Positions 9,560 through 17,575 of a DNA stretch of 64,000 bases are shown piece after piece; position 1 is the stretch's first letter, and every line of letters starts with the position of its first letter. The notes beneath the pieces were generated by a model. It was given only the letters and a program-made list of their open reading frames with translations. It made no database searches and was not told the origin of the DNA. Made by a program: the position numbers and the translations under genes. This DNA comes from Phycisphaerales bacterium (GTDB lineage Bacteria; Planctomycetota; Phycisphaerae; UBA1845): positions 1 to 64,000 of the forward strand of contig JADZBE010000027.1 in the NCBI GenBank assembly GCA_020852275.1, in the 5' to 3' direction.

Positions 9560-9699
9560 GCCGCGACCGTCAGGGAGCGAACCCCGCGACCGAGAACCGC
9601 GCTCTCGGGCGCGCGGTCGCGCATCCCCGCCGGGAAGAAGGTGTGCAATAAGCGTCCCCGCGATGGGCGCCGCACGGCTCGCTCCCTGACGGTCGCGGC
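9560..9699. repeat. Repeat family 2, 140-bp element with perfect 21-bp inverted ends
   Basis: Positions 9560-9580 (GCCGCGACCGTCAGGGAGCG plus A) are exactly the reverse complement of 9679-9699. The interior carries a further nested hairpin around CGAGAACCGCGCTCTCGG and has no coding frame with family similarity. Degenerate copies occur at 14961-15028, 48748-48880 and 63314-63426. It looks like a small non-autonomous mobile element or REP-like sequence. Confidence 0.8.
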
Positions 9700-9747
9700 T
9701 CTGAAAGTCGCTCGTTTGCTGAGGCGCCTGGCGAAGTCGCCGGCACG

Positions 9748-10206
9748 TCACGCTTCGCCGGGCGTTCGAGCTGCAAGGAACCGCTCCATCGCCGCGAGGG
9801 TTTCCGCGCTGGTGTGATGCTCGATGCCTTCGGCGTCGAGGTGCGCGGCGCCTTCGGGAACGCCGATGGCCAGCAGGAATCGAAGCACGACCTCGTGCCG
9901 CCGGCGGCTCTGCTCGGCGAGCGCGCGGCCCGCGTCCGTCAGAAAGATGGCGCGGTACTTGCGCGCCGTGACCAGACCTTCGCGCTGAAGGCGCGCGATG
10001 GTACGACCGGCGGTCACGTGCGTGACGCCGAGCCGGGCGGCAATGTCCACAAGTCGCGCCTCGCCGTGCTCGCGGTGCAGCTCGTCGATCAGCTCGACGT
10101 AATCCTGTGCGGTCTCCGAGGCGTGATCCTCGCGCGTGCGCGCGAAGCGGTCGCGCACGCCCCCCTTCTCCGAGGCCGACGCCGTGCTGGGAAGCTCCGT
10201 GGTCAT
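9748..10206 (-). CDS. mntR: DtxR/MntR-family metal-dependent repressor
   Basis: 152 residues. The start is the ATG at 10206 (MTTELPS); an earlier in-frame start would add a tail encoded by the adjacent repeat. The protein has the winged-helix DNA-binding region of the family (ARLVDIAARLGVTHVTAGRTIARLQREGLV), followed by a dimerisation part with the expected His/Glu metal ligands (RRRHEVVLRFLLAIGVP, then HLDAEGIEHHTSAETL). The HxxxGIEH pattern and the lack of a third SH3-like domain fit MntR better than DtxR/IdeR. It lies downstream of mntH and usp on the same strand, which supports control of manganese uptake. Confidence 0.88.
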   Translation of the reverse strand: MTTELPSTASASEKGGVRDRFARTREDHASETAQDYVELIDELHREHGEARLVDIAARLGVTHVTAGRTIARLQREGLVTARKYRAIFLTDAGRALAEQSRRRHEVVLRFLLAIGVPEGAAHLDAEGIEHHTSAETLAAMERFLAARTPGEA

Positions 10207-10244
10207 GCGCGTATCGTTGATAGCTCGTGGCGAAAGGCAAGCCT

Positions 10245-10303
10245 CGTCATTCCCGCGCTGGCGGGACTCCAGCTCCGTCATTCCCGCGCGGGCGGGAATC
10301 CAG
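10245..10303. repeat. Repeat family 1, copy 2 (direct pair)
   Basis: Two adjacent direct copies of the CGTCATTCCCGCG...GCGGGAATCCAG palindrome lie between usp and mntR. Transcription of mntR from the mntH promoter would have to pass through them. Confidence 0.85.
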
Positions 10304-10360
10304 TCGCATCGCGGAGCGGCGGGCTGCTCGGAAAGCCGGCGAGGAGTGTGCGCGGCCCGA

Positions 10361-10816
10361 TCAATCCTGCATCACCCGCACGAGCAGCACGGGGATGCTC
10401 GTCCGGTGCCGCACGTTCTCCGCCACGCTGCCCAGCAGCACGTCCTTGATGAAGCGGTGCCCGTGCGTGGCCATGGCGATCAGGTCGCAGCCCTCGCGCT
10501 GCGCGGCGGCGAGAATCTCCTGCGCCGGCTCCCCGCGGGCGAGCAGGACTTCGACCGCGAAACCGTCAGACTGGAACTCCGCGCGGCGCCGCTCAAGGTA
10601 CTCGCGGTCAAGCCGGATCTCCTCGGAGTCTTCCAGATTGAGCTGGTTCTGATAACGGGCCGCGAACCCGTCCGCCACGTGAATGAGGAGCAGCCGGGCG
10701 GACGTCAGCTTCGCCAGCGGACGGATGTGCCGCAGAATGGTGTCGTCCGCGGCGGAGTTCTCCACCGGGATGAGGATGGTCTTGTAAATGCCGAATTCTC
10801 CCGAAGGCGTCGTCAT
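10361..10816 (-). CDS. Universal stress protein (UspA family)
   Basis: 151 residues. The single Usp domain begins [11 protein letters not shown] and ends with the ATP-binding-type loop and strand ([10 protein letters not shown], then [21 protein letters not shown]), matching the G-2X-G-9X-G(S/T) type of ATP-binding Usp. The ATG overlaps the mntH stop codon by four bases (ATGA), so the two are almost certainly co-translated. The UspA family is known from stress and stationary-phase responses; its link to manganese here is inferred from the overlap. Confidence 0.93.
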   Translation of the reverse strand: MTTPSGEFGIYKTILIPVENSAADDTILRHIRPLAKLTSARLLLIHVADGFAARYQNQLNLEDSEEIRLDREYLERRRAEFQSDGFAVEVLLARGEPAQEILAAAQREGCDLIAMATHGHRFIKDVLLGSVAENVRHRTSIPVLLVRVMQD

Positions 10817-12237
10817 GCTCCGCCTCCCAGCCAGCCGGCGATCGTCTCGAACAGCAGGTATCCGTTCAAGCCCACGATGATGACCGTGACGCTCCACGCG
10901 GTCAGCATCAGCCAGCGGGCATTGACGAACGCTCCCATTTTCACGCGGTCGCTGGTGAACCACACCAGCGGCACAACCGCGAAGCTCAGTTGCAGCGACA
11001 AAATCACCTGGCTGAGGATGAGCAGCTTGTCCACGCCTCGCTCGCCGTACAGGCCCGCGACCACCGCGGCCGGGCCGATCGCCACCAGCCGCGTGATCAG
11101 CCGTCGCAGCCAGGGCTTCAGCCGCAGGTTCAGAAAACCCTCCATGACAATCTGCCCCGCGAGCGTTCCCGTCAACGTGGAATTCTGCCCGGATGCCAGC
11201 AGTGCCACGGCGAAGAGCGTGCTCGCGAGCGGCGCGCCGAGCACCGGCGTGAGCAGTTGATACGCGTCGCCGATGCCGGCCACGGATTCGTGCTCCGTGC
11301 CGTGAAACGCCGCGGCGCTGAGCACGAGGATGGCGCCGTTGATGAAGAAGGCGCACAGCAGGGCGACGGTGGAGTCGATCGTCGCGTACCGGACGGCCAT
11401 CGCCTTGCCCGCGGCGTCGCGGTGAAACGCCCGCGTCTGCACGATGCTGGAGTGCAGGTAGAGATTGTGCGGCATGACCGTGGCGCCGAGGATGCCGATG
11501 GCGATGTAGAGCATCTCCGGGTTGACCACCACCTGCGGACGAGGAACCAGGCCTCCCAACATGCCGGCGATGGACGGGCTGGCGCTGATCATCTCGTAGG
11601 CGAAGCAGCCGCCGATGCTGACAATCAGGCTGGCCACCACGCACTCCAGCACGCGGAAACCGCGATGCTGAAGCAGCAACACGATCATGATGTCTCCCGC
11701 GGTCAGCAGCACGCCGTATAGCAGCGGAAGCCCGAACAGGAGGTTGAGCGCGATGGCCGATCCGATCACCTCTGCCAAGTCGCACGCGGCGATGGCGATT
11801 TCGCAGAGGATCCATTGGATGAACGAAGCGGGCTTGGAGAAGTGGTCGCGGCAGGCTTGCGCCAGGTCTCGACCGGTGACGATGCCGAGCTTCAGCGCGA
11901 GGTGCTGAAGCAGGATCGCCATCATGTTCGAGATCAGAATGACACTGAGGAGCGTGTAGCCGAAGCGCGCCCCGCCGGCGAGGTCCGTCGCCCAGTTGCC
12001 CGGGTCCATGTAACCGACGGAGACCATCAGTCCCGGACCGGCGAACGCCAGGAGCTTGCGCCAGAATCGCGCCGAGTGCGGCACGGGAATGGACGCATTC
12101 AGCTCGCCCAGCGAGGCATGTTCGCCGCGCCGCCGCCAGCCAGGCTCCGGTCCATCGTCGCTCGTCGCAGCCACCGGCAGGCCGGACGCCCGCTCATCCA
12201 TCTCGCCCGCCGGCCCCTTCAAGGATGCTACTGCCAT
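10813..12237 (-). CDS. mntH: NRAMP-family manganese transporter
   Basis: 474 residues from the ATG at 12237; an in-frame GTG three codons upstream is the alternative. This inner-membrane proton-coupled Mn2+/Fe2+ importer has about 11 membrane segments. The NRAMP metal-site motifs are present: [11 protein letters not shown] in the first helix (about residues 75-85) and VMPHNLYLH in the sixth. A hydrophilic N-terminal tail of about 55 residues is longer than in Escherichia coli MntH (412 residues in total). The gene overlaps usp by four bases and lies in the same direction as mntR. A 16-bp palindrome over its presumed promoter suggests MntR control. Confidence 0.95.
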   Translation of the reverse strand: MAVASLKGPAGEMDERASGLPVAATSDDGPEPGWRRRGEHASLGELNASIPVPHSARFWRKLLAFAGPGLMVSVGYMDPGNWATDLAGGARFGYTLLSVILISNMMAILLQHLALKLGIVTGRDLAQACRDHFSKPASFIQWILCEIAIAACDLAEVIGSAIALNLLFGLPLLYGVLLTAGDIMIVLLLQHRGFRVLECVVASLIVSIGGCFAYEMISASPSIAGMLGGLVPRPQVVVNPEMLYIAIGILGATVMPHNLYLHSSIVQTRAFHRDAAGKAMAVRYATIDSTVALLCAFFINGAILVLSAAAFHGTEHESVAGIGDAYQLLTPVLGAPLASTLFAVALLASGQNSTLTGTLAGQIVMEGFLNLRLKPWLRRLITRLVAIGPAAVVAGLYGERGVDKLLILSQVILSLQLSFAVVPLVWFTSDRVKMGAFVNARWLMLTAWSVTVIIVGLNGYLLFETIAGWLGGGA

Positions 12238-12354
12238 GTCGTTCACCGCGCTGATAGATCTCGACCTTCGTCAACCATGGACACCGACCGCAAGACCCTT
12301 GCAGGATCCTGGGTCGCTCGCGTGGAAACTGCCGCAGCCGGTACTCTCCGGCGA

Positions 12355-12370
12355 TGTAGCATATGCTACA
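12355..12370. promoter_or_regulatory. Candidate MntR operator (perfect 16-bp palindrome)
   Basis: TGTAGCATATGCTACA equals its own reverse complement. Its GTAGC-4 bp-GCTAC core has the geometry of the E. coli MntR box (ATAGC-4 bp-GCTAT). It covers the candidate -10 of mntH, 118 bp upstream of the mntH ATG, so repressor binding would block RNA polymerase. Confidence 0.55.
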
Positions 12371-12391
12371 CTTGTATCGTTACGAGTGCAA
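12363..12391 (-). promoter_or_regulatory. Candidate mntH promoter
   Basis: On the minus strand TTGCAC (12391-12386) and TAGCAT (12368-12363) are separated by 17 bp. The -10 lies inside the 16-bp palindrome. Matches to consensus are modest (3/6 and 4/6). Confidence 0.45.
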
Positions 12392-12510
12392 GTGGAGCAT
12401 GAGCACGAATATGTGTAAACTCGTCGTTCCCACTAGCCGCAATGGAATTCGCAAGCGGACGGACTCGCCGGGTCGCTAAGAGTGGGGCTCGCTTGCTGAC
12501 GCACGGAAGC

Positions 12511-12536
12511 CACGGGTCCGCTGCTGCGGACCCGTG
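12511..12536. repeat. Perfect hairpin CACGGGTCCGC/GCGGACCCGTG
   Basis: An 11-bp perfect stem with a TGCT loop lies between mntH and rplU, amid GCCGTGCCACC-type sequence. No T-run follows, so it is a palindromic repeat rather than a clear terminator. Confidence 0.6.
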
Positions 12537-12660
12537 CCGCACCCCCAGCCGTGCCACCCGCCAAGCCGTGCCACCTTCGCTCGCCGATGGCTTCCGGCGA
12601 GTTCACGGCTCTTCGAGCAGAGTCGCCTCAGGCTCCAAACATGGTAAGGAAACGCATGGA

Positions 12661-12689
12661 TTGACGCGGACCCCGGGAGGTGCCACAAT
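12661..12689 (+). promoter_or_regulatory. Candidate rplU promoter
   Basis: TTGACG (12661-12666) and CACAAT (12684-12689) are separated by 17 bp. Predicted transcription would leave a leader of about 85 nt before the rplU GTG. Confidence 0.5.
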
Positions 12690-12783
12690 GGCCCGCCTTT
12701 CGCGGCGCACGGGCGCGGCGAAGATGAAGCACGAGATCCGGCCGGACGTCATGTCCGGCTTTTGACGAGGCGGAGGCGCTGAC

Positions 12784-13101
12784 GTGTTTGCGATCATCGA
12801 CGACCGGGGCCATCAGTACAAAGTCCAGCAGGGCGACCGCTTCGACATCCAGCTCATGGACTTGGCCGAGGGACAGCAGAGCGTGCAGTTCGATCGCATC
12901 CTGATGATCGGCGACACGGGCGGCGCGGCGAAGATCGGGACGCCGGCGGTGGCCGGCGCGACGGTCAAGGCCAAGGTGCTGGACATGATCAAGGGCGACA
13001 AGATCACGATCCAGAAATTCCGCCGCCGCAAGAACTACCGCAAGAAGACCGGGCATCGGCAGAAGTATCTGCGGCTCGAGGTTGAATCCATCAACGGCTG
13101 A
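12784..13101 (+). CDS. rplU: 50S ribosomal protein L21
   Basis: 105 residues, the usual length. It starts MFAIIDDRGHQYKVQQGD and ends with the family signature in the basic C-terminal part (KFRRRKNYRKKTGHRQKYLRLEV). The start codon is GTG with GGAGG eight bases upstream. L21 binds 23S rRNA in the large subunit. The usual partner rpmA (L27) and obg do not follow; a repeat region and a minus-strand lipoprotein gene come next instead. Confidence 0.97.
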   Translation: MFAIIDDRGHQYKVQQGDRFDIQLMDLAEGQQSVQFDRILMIGDTGGAAKIGTPAVAGATVKAKVLDMIKGDKITIQKFRRRKNYRKKTGHRQKYLRLEVESING

Positions 13102-13159
13102 CGGGGCTGCCTCGGGGCTGCTCGCGCGACCCGGACATTGCCCTGCTCATGCGCCAAAC

Positions 13160-13330
13160 AGCCCGTGCTCAAACTCGAAACCGAAGGTGCGGTCCGCCAC
13201 CCCCGCGCGGGCGGAGTCCGGTGCGCCGTGGAAAACCGCTGGATTCGCACCCTCTCGGAGACCATGGGCTGGATTCCCGTTTTCGCGGGAATGACGAAGC
13301 TGGATTCCCGTTTTCGCGGGATTGGCGAGC
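13160..13330. repeat. Repeat family 1, copy 3
   Basis: CAGCCCGTG and AAACTCGAAACC lead into CCACCCCCGCGCGGGCGG, then two direct CTGGATTCCCGTTTTCGCGG units. The AAACTCGAAACC end matches, inverted, the GGTTTCGAACTCCACCACGG end of the copy at 60794. Confidence 0.8.
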
Positions 13331-13394
13331 GCAGCCTCGGAGTCCAGACTACTCAGCCCCGGGTTTGCTCGCGCGCCGAAGACGGGGGGATTGC

Positions 13395-13613
13395 TCACGC
13401 GCCGAGCACGTTAAGGAGGATGGTCTCCGCGGCGAAGAACACTTCGTTTGTGACCACCTGGGTGATCTCTGTCCGCAGCGCCGCGCCGAGCTGCTCCGTC
13501 GAGCAGCTTGCAGCTTGGAATAGAGGGAGCGCGGCCAGCAGCGCGACCGCGCTCCTGACCAGTGGGTCACATTGACGGCGGCCATCGGTCACGCGGCGGT
13601 CAGTCGCTCTCAT
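13395..13613 (-). CDS. Small secreted or lipoprotein-like hypothetical
   Basis: 72 residues, chosen for the strong GGAGG six bases before the ATG at 13613. The N-terminal basic part and hydrophobic segment (AVALLAALPLFQAASC) end at a Cys that could be a lipobox. The remaining 40 residues form one amphipathic helix-like stretch ending LLNVLGA. Similar short exported proteins, with a PLFQ-x3-C junction, are remembered from other planctomycetes, but no function is known. Confidence 0.65.
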   Translation of the reverse strand: MRATDRRVTDGRRQCDPLVRSAVALLAALPLFQAASCSTEQLGAALRTEITQVVTNEVFFAAETILLNVLGA

Positions 13614-13885
13614 CGCATTCCTCCGGGTTTGCTGCCTGAAACCGTACCCGCAAACGCTCGTTGCGGCACTCAAACGGCGAGTCCGACGGCCGCGCTGGGG
13701 CGATGATCCCCTTTTGATGCGTCCGGTCAAGCCGGGGCGTTGGTCTTTCACCGGCGGTCGCCGTAAAATCCTGGCGAACTGGGTAGCTCGTCGCTGGGCG
13801 ACGGACTGCCGCGGCACAGCGAGCCTGAGCGGCGGCATGGGGATCACCCAAGGCTCGGCGCTCGTCGCGTGCATGGGAGGCGTGC

Positions 13886-14902
13886 ATGACCACGGTACTA
13901 CATTCCGGTGTTCACGCGGCGGTTGCGCCCGCTCCTTCGCACCGCGTGGATCCCACGCTCGACCTGGAAGCGCAGATCGCAAAGCTCAAGAGGGCGCTTA
14001 ACGCGGTCATCCTCGCCCACTACTACCAGGAGGAGGACATCCAGGAAATCGCCGATTTCGTCGGCGACAGCCTTGGCCTCTCCCAGCAGGCCGCGAAGAC
14101 GCAGGCGGACGTGATCGTCTTCTGCGGCGTGCACTTCATGGCCGAGACGGCGAAGATCCTCAACCCGCGCAAGCATGTGCTGCTGCCGGACCTGGACGCG
14201 GGCTGTTCGCTGGCGGATCGCTGCCCCGCAGAGGCGTTCGCGGCGTGGCTGAAGCAGTATCCGGGGCACACGGTCATTTCGTACGTCAACTGCAGCGCGG
14301 CGGTGAAGGCGCTCTCGGACATCATCTGTACGTCCTCGAACGCAGTGGACGTGGTGAACAGCGTTCCGAGAGACACGCCCATCGTCTTCGCGCCGGACCG
14401 CCACCTGGGCAAGTGGGTGATGAAGCAGACGGGGCGCGACCTCGCCCTCTGGCCGGGCTTCTGCGTGGTTCACGAGCAGTTCTCGCATCGGCGGATTGCC
14501 AAGCTCAAGTTCGAGCATCCGGACGCGTTGTTCATCGCGCACCCGGAGTGCGAGGAGGCCGTGCTGGGCTTGGCGGATCACATCGGCTCGACCAGCTCGC
14601 TCGTCAGCTACGTGCAGAAATCTCCGCGGTCGAAATTCATCGTGGCCACCGAGGCGGGCATTCTTCACTCGATGCGGAAGGTGCGTCCGGACGCCGAGCT
14701 GATCCCGGCCGTACCGAGCAGCGGGTGCAACTGCGCGCTGTGCCCGTACATGCGTCTCAACACGCTGGAGAAGGTGTACCTGTGCATGCGCGATCGCGCC
14801 CCGGCGATCGACGTGCCGGAGGGCACGCGCGTCCGCGCGCTGCGCGCCGTGCAACGCATGTTGGACATCAGCGCGGGCAAGACCGCTCCGCAAGCCGGGT
14901 AG
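13886..14902 (+). CDS. nadA: Quinolinate synthase
   Basis: 338 residues. The cytoplasmic [4Fe-4S] enzyme condenses iminoaspartate with dihydroxyacetone phosphate to quinolinate in de novo NAD synthesis. Family motifs include [19 protein letters not shown] (44-62), [32 protein letters not shown] and [20 protein letters not shown]. Likely cluster ligands are C107, C222 and one of C281, C283 or C286. GGGAGG precedes the ATG. No nadB or nadC is adjacent. Confidence 0.97.
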   Translation: MTTVLHSGVHAAVAPAPSHRVDPTLDLEAQIAKLKRALNAVILAHYYQEEDIQEIADFVGDSLGLSQQAAKTQADVIVFCGVHFMAETAKILNPRKHVLLPDLDAGCSLADRCPAEAFAAWLKQYPGHTVISYVNCSAAVKALSDIICTSSNAVDVVNSVPRDTPIVFAPDRHLGKWVMKQTGRDLALWPGFCVVHEQFSHRRIAKLKFEHPDALFIAHPECEEAVLGLADHIGSTSSLVSYVQKSPRSKFIVATEAGILHSMRKVRPDAELIPAVPSSGCNCALCPYMRLNTLEKVYLCMRDRAPAIDVPEGTRVRALRAVQRMLDISAGKTAPQAG

Positions 14903-14960
14903 CCCGTCGCCCGGGCGGGCCAGTGGCGCGCCTCTCCATGAGCGCATCGTTTTGCTTTCA

Positions 14961-15028
14961 GAGCCGCGCCCGCAAGGAAGCGAGTTCTGAGAATTCAGAA
15001 GCGGGACCGCTCCCTGACAGTCCGTGGC
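14961..15028. repeat. Repeat family 2, degenerate inverted pair
   Basis: GAGCCGCGCCCGCAAGGAAG at 14961 and the inverse CCGCTCCCTGACAGTCCGTG from 15007 flank a short core with the palindrome TTCTGAGAATTCAGAA. Confidence 0.7.
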
Positions 15029-15042
15029 AAGAGGCGACGCGC

Positions 15043-15180
15043 ATCATTCCCGCGAAGGCGGGAATCCAGCCGCTGGCTTGCAAGCCAACTTAATCCAGCG
15101 GTTCTCCCGGGCGAACTGGATCCCCGCCTGCGCGGGGGTGACGAAGCCCACCTCTGGTATCGAGTTTCACCACGGGCTGC
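15043..15180. repeat. Repeat family 1, copy 4 (inverted pair)
   Basis: CATTCCCGCGAAGGCGGGAA near the left end and CTGGATCCCCGCCTGCGCGG on the right flank a core containing AATCCAGCGGTTCTCCCGGG. The right end runs into TATCGAGTTTCACCACGGGC, also present in the copies at 17447 and 60794. Confidence 0.85.
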
Positions 15181-15410
15181 TGATGGTGGCGGCTCGGCAA
15201 AGATGCAAGTTCAACGAAGCGCGGCCCAAGAACCACCTCCGTTTCCTGGGGGTGGGCCGCAAGCTTCAGTCCGCACGGACGGCCGAAGGCAATCGCGCCA
15301 TTCGTTCTGCGAGCGCCTGCCGCGCGGCGTTGGGTCGGCGGGTCGCTGCAAGGCGGAAAACTGCCTTCACGTCCCTCCCGCCTTCGCCGCTGCCGGATAA
15401 ACTTCCCGGG

Positions 15411-17369
15411 ATGAACGACGGACCCGCGGGATGGGAGATCGCGCCGATCCAACGCGCGAAGCGGTGGGGGCGATTGCCGACCGCCTTCGGTGTCGGCGCG
15501 GTCGTCGTCAATCTCTGCGCGATGTTTCACCTGCTGGCCGTTTCGCGCGTCGATGCCGTGAAGTACGAATGCCTGCTCCCGCCGGATGCGGCGATGTGGG
15601 GGTCCTCGCTTGGGCAACATGTCGCGCCGGCGGTTCTGGTCGCGCTGATCCTTGGGGGCTGGGCTCATGCTCTTAAGCACCGGGCGAACGGCGTCAGGCT
15701 ATTCTTGAGCGAATGCCGCTCCTGGATCCTGCCCGGCGCCTTGGCGTGCCCCTGGCTTTGTCTTGTGGTTGCCGACGCCCGGGCGCGATTCCTGCTTCTC
15801 TGCGCGGGCATTTTGTTGTTGGGATTCTCCATCGGCCGATTCGCCGCGAGCGTAATCCGCAATGCGTCCATCCCTGAACAAGCGAAAGGCCTGGAGCCGC
15901 GTTTAGGACGCGCGGATTCACAACCTTGCACCCCGCCGGGCGGACCGCATGCTCGCGCGATTTCCTGGATCCGGGAGCCGGCGGCGTGGGTACTTCTTGC
16001 AATGTCGGTGGGTTTGACTGCATTCCACACGTATGCACAGATCCGAATGCACCGTGGTCTGGCGTATGGGAGCCCGGACATTGGGTATTACGCGGAGATG
16101 CTGCTCAACGTCCTGCGGGGCCGCGGACTGATGTGCGAGGGATTCGGGCATCATTTCTTTGCCGAACATTTCAGCCCAGGCTTGTACCTGTTGGTTCCAT
16201 TGTATGCCATTTATCCCCATATTGAGACGCTCATGCTGCTGGGCGCCGCATTCATGATGTCCGGGTCCGTGCCCGTTTACGCGATGGCCCGTGTTCGCGG
16301 ATGCAGGCCGCACGTGTCCTTGCTTCTGGGCGTGGCTTACTTGGCCTATCCCTCCACGAGCCGTGTGATCTATGGGGCTTCTTATGGATTCCACGAAATC
16401 CTGATGGCCGTGCCCCTCATGTTGTGGAGCTTTCGTTTTGAGTTCGCGCGACGACGATGGGCCATGGCGTTCTGCATGGCAACGGCAATCGCGGTCAAGG
16501 AAGATGTCGCGGTTTTCTATGCGGCGTATGGGTTCTACTCGTTCCTCCGCCACCGGAGGAACCTTGCCGCGCTGGCGCTGGGGATGGGCTGTGCGTTCTA
16601 CCTTCTGCTTGTGATGTATTGGATTGTTCCCTCCTTCAATGCCACCGGCCATTACTCGAAACTGTATCTCTACGAGCAGCTTGGAGCCGGCCCCGCGCAG
16701 ATTGCGCTCTCATTCTTAACGCGCCCATCGGTTGTATTCGCGCAACTCGTCTCATGGCGCCCATTTGGATTCGCGCTGGTGCTGCTGATCCCCGTCGGTC
16801 TGCTGGCCGCGCGACGTGCGGCGCTACTGACCGCCCTGCCCACGTTCACCTTTATTTGCCTGATGAACCCTCAGGATTTCGCATCCCTACGATTCTGGCA
16901 CCAGTCGTCCATCCTCCCGGTTGTGTGGCTGGCGACGCTCGATGCACTGTCCGCATGCTCCAGTCATGCGCGCCGCGTCGGCGCCGCGGCGACGGTGCTG
17001 GCCTGTGCGGCGCTGGCGCATTACGCGCTGGGCTTTTCGCCGCTGTCCCGCGTCTGGGCGGACATGCCGAAAAACACAGAGCGGCAAGAGCGGATGATCG
17101 AGGAACTGCATCGACGGATTCCCATCGACGACGACGTGCAGGCCAGTGCCCGTCTCGCGGCCCATTTTGTGCGGCAGAATTACATTTACCCGTTGCAGGC
17201 CGACCCTGCCCATCCTCCCGAATGGATTCTCGTGGACGAGGAGGAGGACTTCATCGAGGCGGAGAGCCGTGCGTGGCTCGACGACCGGGTGCGCCACTGG
17301 TTGGAATCCGACGAGTTCGACGTCCATCGCGTCGATTCCGTGCTCGTGCTCCGGCGGAGGCGCCGCTGA
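15411..17369 (+). CDS. DUF2079 multi-pass membrane protein
   Basis: 652 residues from the ATG at 15411 (MNDGPAGWEIAP); the frame extends upstream through repeats, which are unlikely to be coding. About ten or more membrane segments are visible. The segment GSPDIGYYAEMLLNVLRGRGLMCEGFGHHFFAEHFSPGLYLLVPLY is typical of DUF2079, which is distantly like the GT-C membrane glycosyltransferases, with an early acidic residue (SPDIG) at the expected place. The C-terminal 100 residues are soluble (PIDDDVQASARLAAHFVRQNYIYPLQ). Substrate unknown. Confidence 0.8.
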   Translation: MNDGPAGWEIAPIQRAKRWGRLPTAFGVGAVVVNLCAMFHLLAVSRVDAVKYECLLPPDAAMWGSSLGQHVAPAVLVALILGGWAHALKHRANGVRLFLSECRSWILPGALACPWLCLVVADARARFLLLCAGILLLGFSIGRFAASVIRNASIPEQAKGLEPRLGRADSQPCTPPGGPHARAISWIREPAAWVLLAMSVGLTAFHTYAQIRMHRGLAYGSPDIGYYAEMLLNVLRGRGLMCEGFGHHFFAEHFSPGLYLLVPLYAIYPHIETLMLLGAAFMMSGSVPVYAMARVRGCRPHVSLLLGVAYLAYPSTSRVIYGASYGFHEILMAVPLMLWSFRFEFARRRWAMAFCMATAIAVKEDVAVFYAAYGFYSFLRHRRNLAALALGMGCAFYLLLVMYWIVPSFNATGHYSKLYLYEQLGAGPAQIALSFLTRPSVVFAQLVSWRPFGFALVLLIPVGLLAARRAALLTALPTFTFICLMNPQDFASLRFWHQSSILPVVWLATLDALSACSSHARRVGAAATVLACAALAHYALGFSPLSRVWADMPKNTERQERMIEELHRRIPIDDDVQASARLAAHFVRQNYIYPLQADPAHPPEWILVDEEEDFIEAESRAWLDDRVRHWLESDEFDVHRVDSVLVLRRRRR

Positions 17370-17446
17370 AAGGCCACGGCAGCAATCGAAACGGGGCTTG
17401 CGCAACCTCGCCGCCGCGCAAGCGTGGGCTCGAGGCGCACCGCCCA

Positions 17447-17508
17447 GCCGCTGGATTCCCGACTGCGCGAGAATGACGAGTATCGTATTTCACCACGGAC
17501 TTCTGACG
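17447..17508. repeat. Repeat family 1, copy 5 (half element)
   Basis: CGCTGGATTCCCGACTGCGC is followed by GAGAATGACGAGTATCGTAT and TTCACCACGG. Only the right half of the composite element is present, just downstream of the DUF2079 gene. Confidence 0.7.
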
Positions 17509-17575
17509 GGCATCTGACGGGCATCTGGCGGCGCGGACTTACCCGCCGCTTCGACCCAGGCCGTCTCAGGTCGCG

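Larger units (their letters stand above)
14903..15410. other. Intergenic region built from repeats
   Basis: Between nadA and the DUF2079 gene there is a family-2 inverted pair (14961-15028) and a family-1 copy (15043-15180). Positions 15181-15410 hold no recognised feature; a frame open across this region is an upstream extension of the DUF2079 frame. Confidence 0.7.

Noticed and set aside
7727-10240. Very long open frame (837 codons) antisense to secDF
   Set aside because: It is antisense to an unmistakable SecDF gene, has no family motifs, and arises from high G+C third positions.
15024-15410. N-terminal extension of the DUF2079 frame
   Set aside because: It would be translated from repeat family 1 sequence; the ATG at 15411 starts the recognisable protein.
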